Of a stretch of 26,791 nt of DNA, positions 1 to 10,233 are shown one piece after another. Source of the DNA: Acanthaster planci (Eukaryota > Echinodermata > Asteroidea > Valvatida > Acanthasteridae). Below the pieces are notes generated by a model. That model was not told where the DNA came from, did no database searches, and was given only the letters and a program-made list of their open reading frames with translations. The position numbers and the translations under genes are program-made. The DNA is taken from contig NW_019091622.1 of assembly GCF_001949145.1 (NCBI RefSeq), forward strand, positions 91,456-118,246, given 5' to 3'. The stretch's first letter is position 1. Each line of letters starts with the position of its first letter.

Positions 1-480
1 CTGGGTGCCCCGGCACCTTGGATTGGAGAACCATCAGGCGGTCCCGACACGGTGGAGCACGGAGAGCCCGCCCTGGTGTCGTCGGTGTGAGGCCGGCTAA
101 GTGTCGGGTCGCCCGGCGCTACCTAGGATGCGGCCTTGCGTGTAGCAGAGCTACGGCGGCCGGAAGCCGTTGCGGGCGGCGGAGGAAGAGGAGCTCCGTT
201 GGTCCGCTGGCTTTTGTGAGCCATAGGCGTTCTGTCGGTCAGCTTGTTGGGTCTTCGACAGTCGTAGGAAGCGCTGGCTCAGTTGACTAGGCGGTCTGTT
301 GGAGGGCGGAGAAATAGAAATTACAAGTCGGAAAATTCCCCATGGGAGTCTGACTACCGCGGAATTGAGCGTCTCGGTCCTCGTCTGAGCAACATATAGG
401 GGTGGAGCACCCATGCGGCCAGGCGTTGTCCCTGTTCAAGTCGAAAGCGCTCTCTCAAGTGGTTAGGCCATAACCCACAG
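1..480. other. GC-rich segment of unknown origin
   Basis: This stretch is much richer in G+C and CpG than the rest of the window and stops resembling its surroundings after about 480. Open frames occur on both strands but none resembles a known protein, and stops interrupt them. It could be a CpG-island-like promoter, a spacer of a multicopy gene, or the GC-rich 5' region of a retroelement. I do not recognise it, and it is cut by the window edge. Confidence 0.3.
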
Positions 481-1398
481 TTGCTGCTACAGTAAGGAAA
501 AACACACGTTCTCTCATGCAGCAATTGTTGTGTAGATTATACGGGCCGCTTTATCGAACAAACGCACCACAGAAGCAGCCCAGCCTATGGGGAGTATAGT
601 TTTAGTAGCCCCTGCAGAATGCACACACAAACAAAAAGAGAGAAAGGGCACCAAGAAACAAGAAAATAACACTCTTACCACCACAAATGAAATCACACAA
701 GGTAAAGGTTTATTCAGAAACGATGACTGGATGATAAAGTTGATAAATTGGAAATTTGCATATGAAGTGACTGTTCGGGTAGGTAGAGCGCAGTAGACCA
801 AATGTTGCTGTCCGGTTGATACCCACTCTAACGGTGGCAATCGGTCTATTAAAGGGGACATAGCAACCACGGTCAGGTCACGATTTACCTCTTTTATAAT
901 TCGCATGAGTACACATGCACAATGTACATGGTCTTCTTGGAACATAATACCAAATATATCAAGTGTCACCGCTAAATTAAGCAAGTTTACCTATAACTCA
1001 CTACGGAAAACTACTAAAACGTTTGCAATCAAGAGCAAAACATGAAATTTTTAGAGCAGGCATATTTGCGTCAATATTAGCGACCGAGGAGCAAGGAGGA
1101 TTTTTTTTACTTGATTCTGACTTCAGTATTCACGATCAGCATACACAGTAGTACCGGTACAGGGCACTCACATCACTAAATATTCAAAATCAAAAAGCTC
1201 CATTATTTCATACATAATGAGTCATGACCTACTGAACTTATGGAAACAATGTAACAGAATAATGGTGGACTGTAATGGTGGGTTAAAACAAATAAATATT
1301 GATCATTGGAACAGTGACTACCAGCGCAGTTGACTACCAGTGAATTAAATCAATTGAACAACCATTCCTTAGCCAAGCACTATTTAAAAATAGTTTAC
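481..1398. other. No supportable gene; MCT intron sequence
   Basis: This is AT-rich sequence downstream of the second transporter exon on the minus strand, so it should belong to the next intron of that gene. A 156-codon minus frame at 514-984 shows no recognisable motif and no sensible splice relation to the transporter. I see no exon resembling transmembrane helix 5 onward of the MCT family. Confidence 0.4.
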
Positions 1399-1539
1399 CT
1401 GTCAATCCGTTGCTGACTATAAGGAATCCTATCGTTGGTGATAGGGATGACAACACTGCCCCAGTCACGAAGATAACACCACCCACCATCGTAACAACGC
1501 GGGGGCCTAATTTGGTGCAGAGTGCACCCGACAAGGGAC
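1399..1539 (-). CDS. MCT/SLC16-like transporter, internal exon (TM3-TM4 region)
   Basis: This 141-bp exon begins after the pyrimidine-rich acceptor TTTCTTTGAG and ends at the donor ACAG|GTAAAC, phase 1 at both ends. The translation reads PLSGALCTKLGPRVVTMVGG, then a hydrophobic helix ending SNGLTG. This matches the MCT pattern in which a short cytoplasmic loop (small residue, basic residue, G-R/P-R-x-V-x-x-x-G-G) separates two helices and the next helix ends in TG before an exon boundary. The split codon joins in phase to the exon ending at 3583, giving a continuous frame. MCT-family proteins are plasma-membrane carriers of monocarboxylates or related small molecules; the substrate here cannot be inferred. 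Later exons are not visible to the left, so the gene is partial. Confidence 0.75.
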
Positions 1540-3582
1540 CTCAAAGAAAAAAAGAAAAGAAAAGTAACTTGAGCGATTTAATCTATAAAGACGGTTCAGA
1601 GAACATTGGTCGATGTATGGGATTTTTTAATTTACCTTCAAAAAAGTATGATGAGCCGATGTCTTTCACAGCACTTGGCACCGATCTCGCAAACGATTGA
1701 CAATACATCGGAAATGCAAGCGGCAGAGTACGTTTAGAAACAAATCAGCGAACGATGAAATCGGGATAAAATATATATATAAATCAAACCCCCTTCCACT
1801 CTTCCTTCAGTGATTTTGATAAACGGGTAGGTTTCCTCTAGATCAGGTGAACTTAATGCACGCCTGGTAAAGATACCAAATGTCCACAACTGCAGCCAAT
1901 ACTTGTTCGTACGGTATCCTGAAGCATATTTGGACCACGATACAGTTTGTAGGGCGATGCCAATCTCACCACCACACGGCCAGATCAAATACTATGTAGA
2001 CCCTAGGCACCAATAGATTTGTGAGACGGCTGAGATTTTCGCCAAGGCGGGATCGGATACCAATACGCCAAGGCAAGAGCGTATGACTCACAGCGGTGAG
2101 ATGGATTGTCAACGGGGAGATAATTACTCCCTGCAACGAAATATTGACTCGTTGCTCGCAGAGTAACTCGCAGCAGCGAGGAAATACTAATCAATAGCAT
2201 TTAAAAATCATGTGGCCCTTATACGCTTCCGTATCTTAGTATGGGGACTTGGTTAATAAAATTCGCCCAGTCATGAGAAATTCAGTCCCTCGTATGTATG
2301 AGCTCATGCGTCAAGTTAAGAAAAGAAAGGAAAAAAAAAGAAAAGAAAGAAACAGAAAAACCCAAATAACACAAATTAAGCTGGCCTTTCAATGTCTAAC
2401 TCAAGAGGGGGTCGACCCCCTTTCAACCTCTACCCCCGACTTCGATTGCAATGTGTCTGTCGATCCACTCTGTCGTTTGAGCTGCATGCATGCTTGGGGG
2501 CATGCTTTAATTGAAACATGGCTTGAAAATGACGTGGTTGATTACAGAATGGCAGCGGGGAAGAGAAGGATACTTCCGTGAAGGTGAATTTCCTCCGACC
2601 GAAGGTTGTCTTTTACAATATCTCAGTGTTTCACTACACAAAAAATAGGCCTTGATACGATATTCTACAGTGGTTAAATATTGCGTCTGCCTGTACGTAA
2701 GTATCCAGCTAGCCATCCCCATGGATTTATGAAAAAAAAACTATTTCTGTCAATTATAAGTGAGGTCTGCCCCCCCCAAAAAAACGACAGTTTAAAGGAG
2801 AGGACACGATATGGAAAAGGGGAAGATCTAAAATATGCTTAACCCTAACAGTCCTCAAATTATACGATTTTGCATAAACCCTAGGGGGTCAGGGTTCACC
2901 GTTAAACTGCCAGCAACAACAATATGGCCCTAGAACCAGTGTTATAGTCCAGTACTTTTTTCCGAGTACAGAGTACTGCCGAGTACTTAAATTTACGAGT
3001 ACCTGAAAGTCTGAGTATACAAGAACTGATTTTAAAGTACGAGTATTTGTACTAGTAGTAGTACTTCTAATTTCGAATACGAGTCAGAGACTTTAAGTCC
3101 TTGTAATTAGTCAAATTTGTGTGTCGAACTGTTTAAATGAATATGACTATGGATATGCAAACTTTTTGCAACTGTTTTTATTAAAATCTGCCACAACATT
3201 CCCAAATCAGTATGTTTAGTTAAAGTTTCAGATTATATTTAGTTCCAAAACTGTGTACATTCATTTTTGGCTCCTTGGCAAGACAGAGTTTTAATTGCTA
3301 ATTTAGCTATTCTGTTATTTGGAACCTGAGGTCAAACGTAAGTGCAGTTACCAAGTCTGAATGCAAAGTAACCTGGGACTCATATATGTGACCCCTGCCG
3401 AGTTGGCTTGTCACAGAAATTATGTGACGTGCTTGCTATCGAAATGATGACTCAGCGTCCCATCCTTCTGTGTTAAGTGTAACGGAGTTGCAGGTTAAAG
3501 ATTGTACTTCACTGAAATAATGAAAAACGTGAGTTTTGGTCTAAGTGAAATCTTGAATTCAGATAAAATATAAAGTACTTAC
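1540..3582 (-). other. Intron of the MCT-like gene
   Basis: This is the interval of about 2 kb between the two transporter exons. It contains a degenerate GAGTAC-rich stretch (see separate entry), a purine-rich AAAGAAA tract near 2320-2350 and several AT-rich stretches. Short minus-strand frames at 1734-1988 and 2003-2200 lack recognisable domains and I treat them as noncoding. Confidence 0.55.
2948..3085. repeat. Degenerate GAGTAC/AGTACTT-rich repeat
   Basis: The hexamer GAGTAC and its close variants (GAGTACT, GAGTATT, AGTACTT) recur about ten times at irregular spacing in 140 bases, alternating with their reverse complement GTACTC-like forms. The spacing is not strictly periodic, so this looks like an old palindromic or cryptically simple repeat, or part of a mobile element, rather than a clean tandem array. 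Confidence 0.45.
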
Positions 3583-3787
3583 TCATAAGTCCTCTCATTA
3601 AAATTCCCATCGATACAACTAAGCCCACAGTTGTTGCACTGGCCTCAAAATAATCCATCCAGATAGTCAAATACACACTCAGAGACGAAACATAACCGAT
3701 TGATGTGAAGTAAGCTATGAACGCACCACAGTCAACAACCCAGGCCCAACCGGAATCGGTCCGGGGAATTTTGTTCGTTCGTCCCAT
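3583..3787 (-). CDS. MCT/SLC16-like transporter, first coding exon (partial gene)
   Basis: Read on the minus strand from ATG at 3787-3785, this exon encodes a short hydrophilic N-terminus, then the hallmark DSGWAWVVDCGAF and a hydrophobic helix, a loop with SLSVYLTIWMDYFEAS, and the start of a second helix ending before the donor ATGA|GTAAGT (phase 1). The D-[GS]-G-W-[GA]-W-V-V start of helix 1 followed by F...E-F/Y-x-A-S is characteristic of the SLC16 monocarboxylate transporter family. The ATG has G at -3 and +4. The frame stays open upstream to a good acceptor (TTTTTGCAG) at 3817, so the exon is 3583-3816 with a short 5' UTR, or translation starts in an earlier exon. The family is well supported; the member and substrate are not. 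Confidence 0.78.
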
Positions 3788-3816
3788 TACGCCTGGCAAG
3801 CCGCTCGTTTCTTGCC
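3788..3816 (-). other. Probable 5' UTR part of MCT exon
   Basis: These bases lie between the AG of a strong splice acceptor (minus strand, pyrimidine-rich tract ending at 3817) and the proposed ATG at 3787. The reading frame is open across them, so they could instead encode a few N-terminal residues continued from an upstream exon. No upstream coding exon was recognised. Confidence 0.45.
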
Positions 3817-4710
3817 CTGCAAAAACCGCAAAGACGTGAGTTCCATTTTACTTCAGAATCTGATGACGACTACGTCTCACCCGTTCCATCATTATACTCA
3901 TTAAATATAGTGCAAAGTACACCTCCACAAAATACTGACATGCGCAGTGTTCTACGGAACTGAGGCAGCGCGTTAAAGGGACAGTATTAGTTGGCCAGTA
4001 GTATATCCATTAACTTAACGTAAATACTTGTATTTGGCTGAAGCATAAATGTGATTTAAGTCAGAGCATGTAAAACCAAAAACATTGGAATGGGGTGATT
4101 GACAGACTATAATAGGTACCATTGTACTCAAGGGCATGAAATTCGTTTTCCGCACCCGTTTGAAATTTTGTACGTTTTTTAAAAAAATTCAAAATTACTC
4201 TTGCTTAAAAAGTATACATATTGTGCGATATTCTAAATGAGGGACGCTCTTTGCCCTGAGTATCAGTGATTTGCCATAACCGAGTTCACGATAGTGGATC
4301 TGTGTGGGTTTAACCGCTACTGAAGCCTACAGTAGTTGACTAATGATTCCTTAACAAGACAGCTAATTAGCCCCATCTTGAACCAAAGGCTTAAATCCAC
4401 TTCTGCTACAACTAATCTAAAAGTTGGCATGGCGAAAAAAGAACGTTCAATTTTGCTGTAAAGAAGAATTTGGGGTTTTTTAATTCACAGCCGGCAATAC
4501 ACTCACTTTTCTCAATTTTTTTGTGTTCACGGAGATTACAATTGCGCTCGTTTTCAATAGTCTGAATCAAGCTCTTTTGCTGTCTCGGTCAAGGCGTTCA
4601 TCATTGGCCTTCCGTAAACCGACAGCGACTTTTCTCGTACACAGACGTGACAGGGCCTATTAGACAGCAAGTTACACATGAGTAATGGGTTTGCGGCTAT
4701 ACCATTGAAT
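3817..4710. other. No gene seen; upstream region of the MCT-like gene
   Basis: This is AT-rich sequence to the right of the first recognised transporter exon, and should hold the 5' intron and possibly the promoter of that minus-strand gene. I see no clear TATA box, exon, RNA gene or repeat in it. Confidence 0.4.
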
Positions 4711-4722
4711 CAATCTCTTTTG
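4711..4722 (-). promoter_or_regulatory. Histone downstream element-like purine motif
   Basis: On the minus strand this reads CAAAAGAGATTG, ten bases after the 3' end of the stem-loop at 4733-4748. Sea-urchin-type histone pre-mRNAs carry a purine-rich CAAGAAAGA-like element a similar distance after their stem-loop, where U7 snRNA pairs. The match is short and could be chance. Confidence 0.35.
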
Positions 4723-4732
4723 GGCGAGGTGT

Positions 4733-4748
4733 GGTTCTTAAAAGAACC
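4733..4748 (-). promoter_or_regulatory. Histone-mRNA-like 3' stem-loop
   Basis: On the minus strand the 16 bases read GGTTCTTTTAAGAACC, a perfect 6-bp stem (GGTTCT/AGAACC) with a four-base loop TTTA, followed by ACACC. This fits the metazoan replication-dependent histone stem-loop form GGYYYU-UHHH-ARRRCC-ACCCA. The frame just upstream does not encode a histone C-terminus; instead it carries the hammerhead-like motif at 4764-4797. It may be a relic of a histone repeat or part of a repeat that carries this signal. Confidence 0.5.
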
Positions 4749-4763
4749 GGTGAGTGTTAACTC

Positions 4764-4797
4764 GACGTTTCGGCCAGTGTGCTCTGGCCGTCCTCAG
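4764..4797 (-). ncRNA. Hammerhead-ribozyme-like core
   Basis: On the minus strand the order is CTGAGGA (4797-4791), a perfect hairpin CGGCCAG / CTGGCCG with six loop bases (4790-4771), then AAACGTC. Hammerhead ribozymes have CUGANGA, stem II, GAAA, stem III and a UH cleavage site, and are common in Penelope-like elements and retrozymes of invertebrates. If the outermost C-G pair is opened, the hairpin is followed by GAAAC as required. Stem III and the cleavage site are not clear, so activity is uncertain and this may be a decayed copy. Confidence 0.4.
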
Positions 4798-4898
4798 GAG
4801 ACTGTGATGCACATGCACACTCTTCATGTCTCTTCCACCATGCAAAGCTTCAAATCTTACTCAGCTAGTTACACACATGTACAGGTGCCTGTATGTAG

Positions 4899-5623
4899 AC
4901 CTTTTTCACTAATAAATTCATAATTATGCACGCATGCGCACAAAAGGCCTTGGCGGCAATAAGTGTGAGCAGGTCATTGAAACGGTACAGCGGTGTGACT
5001 TTGTTGAGATCGCCGTTCCTTAGTATAGCCCCCTTACATCAAAAGTTGTATAAACTTACATCGTTAGTGTTCTTTGAGCCAACCTGTGCATTTGTAAGCA
5101 CGCACTGGTGTTCAGTGTACTGTGCGTACATAACTTACTATTGAGCCTGGTCATAGCTTGGAGTAATACCAAAAGAAATGGTGTCCACTGTCCAGTTGTT
5201 GTGTTTGGGGTTGTTCAGATTCCAAAGACCAAGGGATCCGAATCTTTAGATTTCTGAAGTGCAGAGTACAGTACGTGTTTACAAATGCACACTTTGGCTC
5301 GAAGAACACTAACGATGTAATTTATACTACTTATGATGGAAGGGACCATACTAAGAAACGGTGATCTCGCACGCAAAGGACAAATCACGATTGTAAAGTC
5401 TTTTTACAGAGCGCTCAAAAGCTCGCTTAAGCTTAGATTAGAAACTAAAATCAAATAAATTAATGGGATTTTCTGAAGAAAAAATGAACAAAGCCAGAAA
5501 ACCTGAAAGAAAATTATCATCAAAGTCGCACCCCTGTACCTTTTCAATGGCCCGCTCTCACTCCTTGCCGTCGGGGCCATTTGTGCGCATGCGTGTAGAA
5601 TTATGAATTATTATTGAAAAGGT
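4899..5623. mobile_element. Long fold-back (inverted-repeat) element
   Basis: The sequence from about 4899 to 5113 reappears as reverse complement between about 5262 and 5623. Matching landmarks include ACGCATGCGCACAAA, the run from the CATTGAAA region to GCGACTTTG, and ACATCGTTAGTGTTCTT. The right arm holds about 155 extra bases (roughly 5371-5525) absent from the left arm, probably a secondary insertion or a deletion in the other arm. About 150 unique bases separate the arms. There is no transposase-like frame, so it is a non-autonomous fold-back or MITE-type element. Target-site duplications could not be fixed. Confidence 0.7.
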
Positions 5624-5629
5624 TTATTA

Positions 5630-6335
5630 TCTGCAGTCCACATGCAGTGCAAAAATAAAGGCCCAACCGTGACCTCTGCGGCCCTTTTGATATGCAAATC
5701 AACTAAGCAGAGAATACGAAAGGCCACCCGTGCCATCCACTACACTTTTCAAAAAGTGAGTCTTTCCACAGATCGTTTTTACAAAATACATATTGCCAAC
5801 TGTGTTTTTATGAGACACATCTTTCAACACCTCATAGAACCAAAATGCCAGAATTTGCAGCAACATTTCTACAATAGATATCGTAAAAAATTAACTTGAA
5901 AAACATATTTCGTAAAAACGAACTTGGAAAGCAAACCTCGCTTCTTGGAAACATGATTCATGTCACTATAGTGTGCTTTCGTTCAAATGCCCTGGTCGAA
6001 CTGTTTGCACAAGGGTTTGGGGGTGCCCCTCATTATGATAAAGTTCCAGTGACTTTTTTCACTGAAGATAGCACATTGCTTACTGCATACATTTTCATGG
6101 GTCATGTTTGCACACGTATTGAAGGCACCACGCAGCAAATAATTCAAGAATTCGGATATTGGATTCGCCTTGTTCGGTGATTTTGATTGTTCAAGTGAAA
6201 TTTTCCAATGCGTTTCGGGACTGGTACTATCTGGCTTAGTCACTTTCACTATAGCTTATAGGGTCTATGACTGGTAGTTGATATTGACAATGATCCAGCC
6301 TAAACTGGTCCTGTATTTATGGTATTCTATTCAGG
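5630..6335. other. No supportable gene
   Basis: Two plus-strand frames (5642-5899 and 5896-6180) are open, but their translations match no family I know, lack splice context, and have the composition of AT-rich noncoding DNA. An octamer-like ATGCAAAT occurs near 5692 without a gene next to it. Confidence 0.4.
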
Positions 6336-6343
6336 CCACATTT

Positions 6344-7136
6344 CACTGCGCGATGAGATTTGTTTCTTTGCGCANNNNNNNNNNNNNNNNNNNNNNNNNN
6401 NNNNNNNNNNNNNNNNNNNNNNNNNNNNNNNNNNNNNNNNNNNNNNNNNNNNNNNNNNNNNNNNNNNNNNNNNNNNNNNNNNNNNNNNNNNNNNNNNNNN
6501 NNNNNNNNNNNNNNNNNNNNNNNNNNNNNNNNNNNNNNNNNNNNNNNNNNNNNNNNNNNNNNNNNNNNNNNNNNNNNNNNNNNNNNNNNNNNNNNNNNNN
6601 NNNNNNNNNNNNNNNNNNNNNNNNNNNNNNNNNNNNNNNNNNNNNNNNNNNNNNNNNNNNNNNNNNNNNNNNNNNNNNNNNNNNNNNNNNNNNNNNNNNN
6701 NNNNNNNNNNNNNNNNNNNNNNNNNNNNNNNNNNNNNNNNNNNNNNNNNNNNNNNNNNNNNNNNNNNNNNNNNNNNNNNNNNNNNNNNNNNNNNNNNNNN
6801 NNNNNNNNNNNNNNNNNNNNNNNNNNNNNNNNNNNNNNNNNNNNNNNNNNNNNNNNNNNNNNNNNNNNNNNNNNNNNNNNNNNNNNNNNNNNNNNNNNNN
6901 NNNNNNNNNNNNNNNNNNNNNNNNNNNNNNNNNNNNNNNNNNNNNNNNNNNNNNNNNNNNNNNNNNNNNNNNNNNNNNNNNNNNNNNNNNNNNNNNNNNN
7001 NNNNNNNNNNNNTACGCGATGAGAGTTGTTTCGCTGCGCGATGAGAGTTGTTTCTTTGCGCGGTGAGTGTTGTTTCCCTGCGCGGTGAGTGTTGTTTCTC
7101 TGCGCGGTGAGTGTTGTTCCACTGCGCGATGATAAA
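6344..7136. repeat. 22-bp minisatellite interrupted by assembly gap
   Basis: Units such as GCGCGATGAGAGTTGTTTCT with a period of 22 bases occur once just left of the gap and about five times to its right (7013-7136). Variants differ mainly at GATGAGAG versus GGTGAGTG and in the last bases. The 638 N bases lie inside the array, so the true copy number is unknown. All long open frames crossing the N run are artefacts. Confidence 0.88.
6375..7012. other. Assembly gap (run of N)
   Basis: This is 638 undetermined bases. Both edges end in copies of the same 22-bp repeat, so the gap probably exists because the array could not be assembled. Confidence 0.99.
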
Positions 7137-7139
7137 AGC

Positions 7140-10100
7140 AACACGTGCCGCTCTTACTATAATGTAGCAGAGTGTTTGAAGTTGTGAAAAATTCCTTCGA
7201 AAATGTAAATTTGCCCATCCCAGGGCCCTATATCAGTGGGAACATCAAGCGAACGGTTGGCGGTCCAGTTGATGTTGTCGTTGCTATTATATTTATCGTT
7301 ATTTTGTTTCTAAAAATATAGCACTCTACTCATTAGGTCACATCATGTGTTTTAACCCCACTTGTGGTGTTTGAATTTTAGTTTTTGTTTTGGCGTATTA
7401 GCAAAGGTGGCCTACAGGTCGTATGTCTACAAAATTATTCAGCAGATGATGTACATCAATGTAATGATTTTCACCGCTATTTTCCCTGAAGACGAAATGT
7501 GTAAACACATTTGCGAAAATCTATCAAAGGGTAATATATTATCGCTGTTGTGCGATCGGTTAGCTGGAAAAGAGAACGAAATTTCATTCAAACTTTTTTA
7601 ACCTAATTTTGTACCCAATTATCAATCCAATAAATTTTTGTGGAGTGTTTCCCTGAAATATCCTTGATACAATTCGGAAGACAAACAACTCTCATAAATA
7701 TAATCCTTGCAAGGCTGGTAACTGTTAATTTGAAATTTTATTTTAAAACAAACGGATAACAAATAGCATGTCACTAGCGTTTTGTACACTGAAGTCACCT
7801 GTGTCCATATTGGTCAACTTCGAATTTTTGTAAAAATCTCTTTGTGAAGTGTTCCTTGTCCGTCCATGGAGGCCAAAGTCACCCACTGAAATGTTTGTTC
7901 CATTTTCTTAAAAACACTGATAGCGAAAACAAATCATGTAAAACTGAAGTTCAAACAGGCGAGGTCCGAAAATTAGGCATAAAATCGGTCAAAGACCCCC
8001 CGGACACTGTGCAAGGCGTATCAACAAACGTCAATAAATCCTCAAGCTAAAACGTGAACTCAAAACAGGATACAATACAAATGCATGAAACTAGACTTGA
8101 GGTTGCAAGCTTATGTGTCTCTGAACCAGCCTCAACTGATCTGCAGTGTCTACAACGCATTAATCTACAGACTTGGAATATATTGTGCATACTTAGAAAA
8201 GCTTTACATGCACCAACGTTTTGGGTAAAAAACCCAAACCTATCAACTCAGTGGAAAAGAAATTGTTATGTGTGTACATCGCATATCGTGCAACTCTACA
8301 ATTAAAAAAAAATGAATATATAACCTTTGTGGTCTCGTTTGCAGAGACGGTTTCTCTCTCCCATGATACATATTTATCACACTTTACATGACACGGTTTG
8401 CAAAAACTCGACAAATGTGAAATATTACCCTCCAAACTTTAAGTGTCCTTTCAATTCATCACCCTGTTACTTTTGAGGTACAAAGATTTGGCAATAAATG
8501 GTCTCTTTTCACGTGCAGGTAAGCAAAAGGGACATTGAGGGTCCAAATTTCTTGTCGTTACGAAAACAAATGAGAAAAAATGATATCCAGGAGTGAGCTG
8601 ACCGATTATTTATGAGGGTGAAACTGCGACTAATGGGTATATAGCCATGTCTGCTGGGTATCGGCATTTTGTGCGGAACATCATGGGGCCCTAAACGCTA
8701 GGGAAGAGCGTATTGATTACGATGGTCAAGTGCGAGTCTACGTGGCACCTTGAGGTTTGTTTGTCCATCGTGTCGTTTTCGTCCAGCCTGTTGTCAGAGT
8801 TTACAGAATGACTAACACTGACGCTTTGTAGTAGGTAGTGGTGTTTTGTAAATGGTGTGTACTACCTTTAAGGCGTTCCTTCACACAATGTATTGTTGAT
8901 CATGCGTCTGTTCATCTTTGGACCTGCCGTGCATATGGTGTGGTTGATTTGTTTAAAGAAATATACATGACTGACGTGGCAATGTACATGGTCACCGCTG
9001 ACACTTGGCCTTTATAGACATTGGACTGTATTAATACCGGCAGTTTGATATTATCGTTGGTCGTCTTATTTGTTTCCTGTTTTTCAAATAGATACTGGCA
9101 AAAGTACAACAGCAGAAAAGAGTACAGAGAAAAGGTCCCAGTCAGTCTGACACAAATTCAGGAGAGTGTGTTTATTTAGGAATACCGGTACATGCCCACA
9201 TTGGGTCCTTCCACAGAGAACGAAACCTATCTAGTATCATGCAACCTGTCTAGTACAGCCTTTTTCCTAAGGGTTGGGGCTTTTGTGGAATTTTTTTTAT
9301 ACTCCTTAACTTGGCATCGCCACTTCCGCGTGTGTTCTCCATTCCATTTGCTTCGCCAGTTTTACTTCAAGCCGAGCCACGATGGCTTTAGCGAAAGGCT
9401 TTATAAGAGGAGTAAACACGTAAAGTCAGTGAACACGAAAAGGAATAATTAATTCTGTTCAATGGGTATACTTTCTTGTATTACCTGCAGTCTGAGTTGC
9501 TATCGTGCATCTGAAACATTTAGAATTTCTGGTTTATGATAATTTGAAACCAGGCATGGGTGTGAGGGGGTTGTAACCATGCATTTCTAACGCCGAGAGT
9601 ACATGAGGTGCGGTCTGAAAGTCAACATGTAGATTTTTGACGGACGACCCCTGCAGTGATTAACATTACCATGGAACAGTCGAGGATTAAAGGGATTATA
9701 GACCCATCGCTACCACCTTCTCTAATCAATTTCCAAAACAGTTTAATTTTTTTGACCTGCCCAAATAATCTCTGTATGCCGGTTCCCTGTCATACCAATA
9801 ACATGTACGGTAGATAATCTCTGAATACTAAAATAAAGTATGACGTTATGTCTAGGGTGTGCCTTCAATTTTTAGTTGACGCGTGCTTGCACACCGTTCC
9901 GTTATTTTTGAAACAGTAAGCGTAATCGAAGTTCTGCAGTATTGGAGATCAATAATAAATGCAAAATACCAAGAATTACTCGGGGATTTTTAAAGAATTG
10001 TAGTGTATGTGGGGAAATTTGCGAAGAGGGGTAGGTTATATACACCAGATACATGTATCTGCGAATATTGACGACAGAACTGAAAATCAATGACATAGAT

Positions 10101-10230
10101 CTCAAAAACTTCTTCCAGTTTAAAAAAATGTTCGGAAACGGGAGGAATAGACCGATTTCGGCAAGTAAGTCGTGGCCTACAGATTGGTTATCAAACATCA
10201 ACAAACGTGGGGGTCCCCATAGCAAAGTAT
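7140..10230. other. No supportable gene in about 3 kb
   Basis: The region is AT-rich with scattered short frames on both strands. The most protein-like is 7362-7601 on plus, followed by AATAAA near 7630, but it has no recognised domain, partner exon or convincing start. I see no RNA gene or strong repeat. Confidence 0.4.
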
Positions 10231-10233
10231 GTT

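Noticed and set aside
430-450. B-box-like GTTCAAGTC suggesting a tRNA or tRNA-derived SINE
   Set aside because: No matching A box or cloverleaf could be drawn around it.
514-984. 156-codon minus-strand frame left of the MCT exons
   Set aside because: It has no MCT-like helix pattern or any other motif, and no splice phase linking it to the exon at 1399-1539.
1734-2200. Two minus-strand frames within the MCT intron
   Set aside because: Skipping them gives a continuous, family-like MCT sequence; their translations match nothing.
6344-7136. Possible CRISPR-like array (short repeats)
   Set aside because: The repeats are contiguous with no unique spacers, and the window is eukaryotic.
6278-7218. 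Five long open frames of 220-291 codons on both strands
   Set aside because: They exist only because the N run contains no stops; the flanking codons are minisatellite.
7362-7601. 79-codon plus-strand frame followed by AATAAA near 7630
   Set aside because: Composition is fairly protein-like, but there is no known domain, no partner exon and no conserved start; I judged it unsupported.
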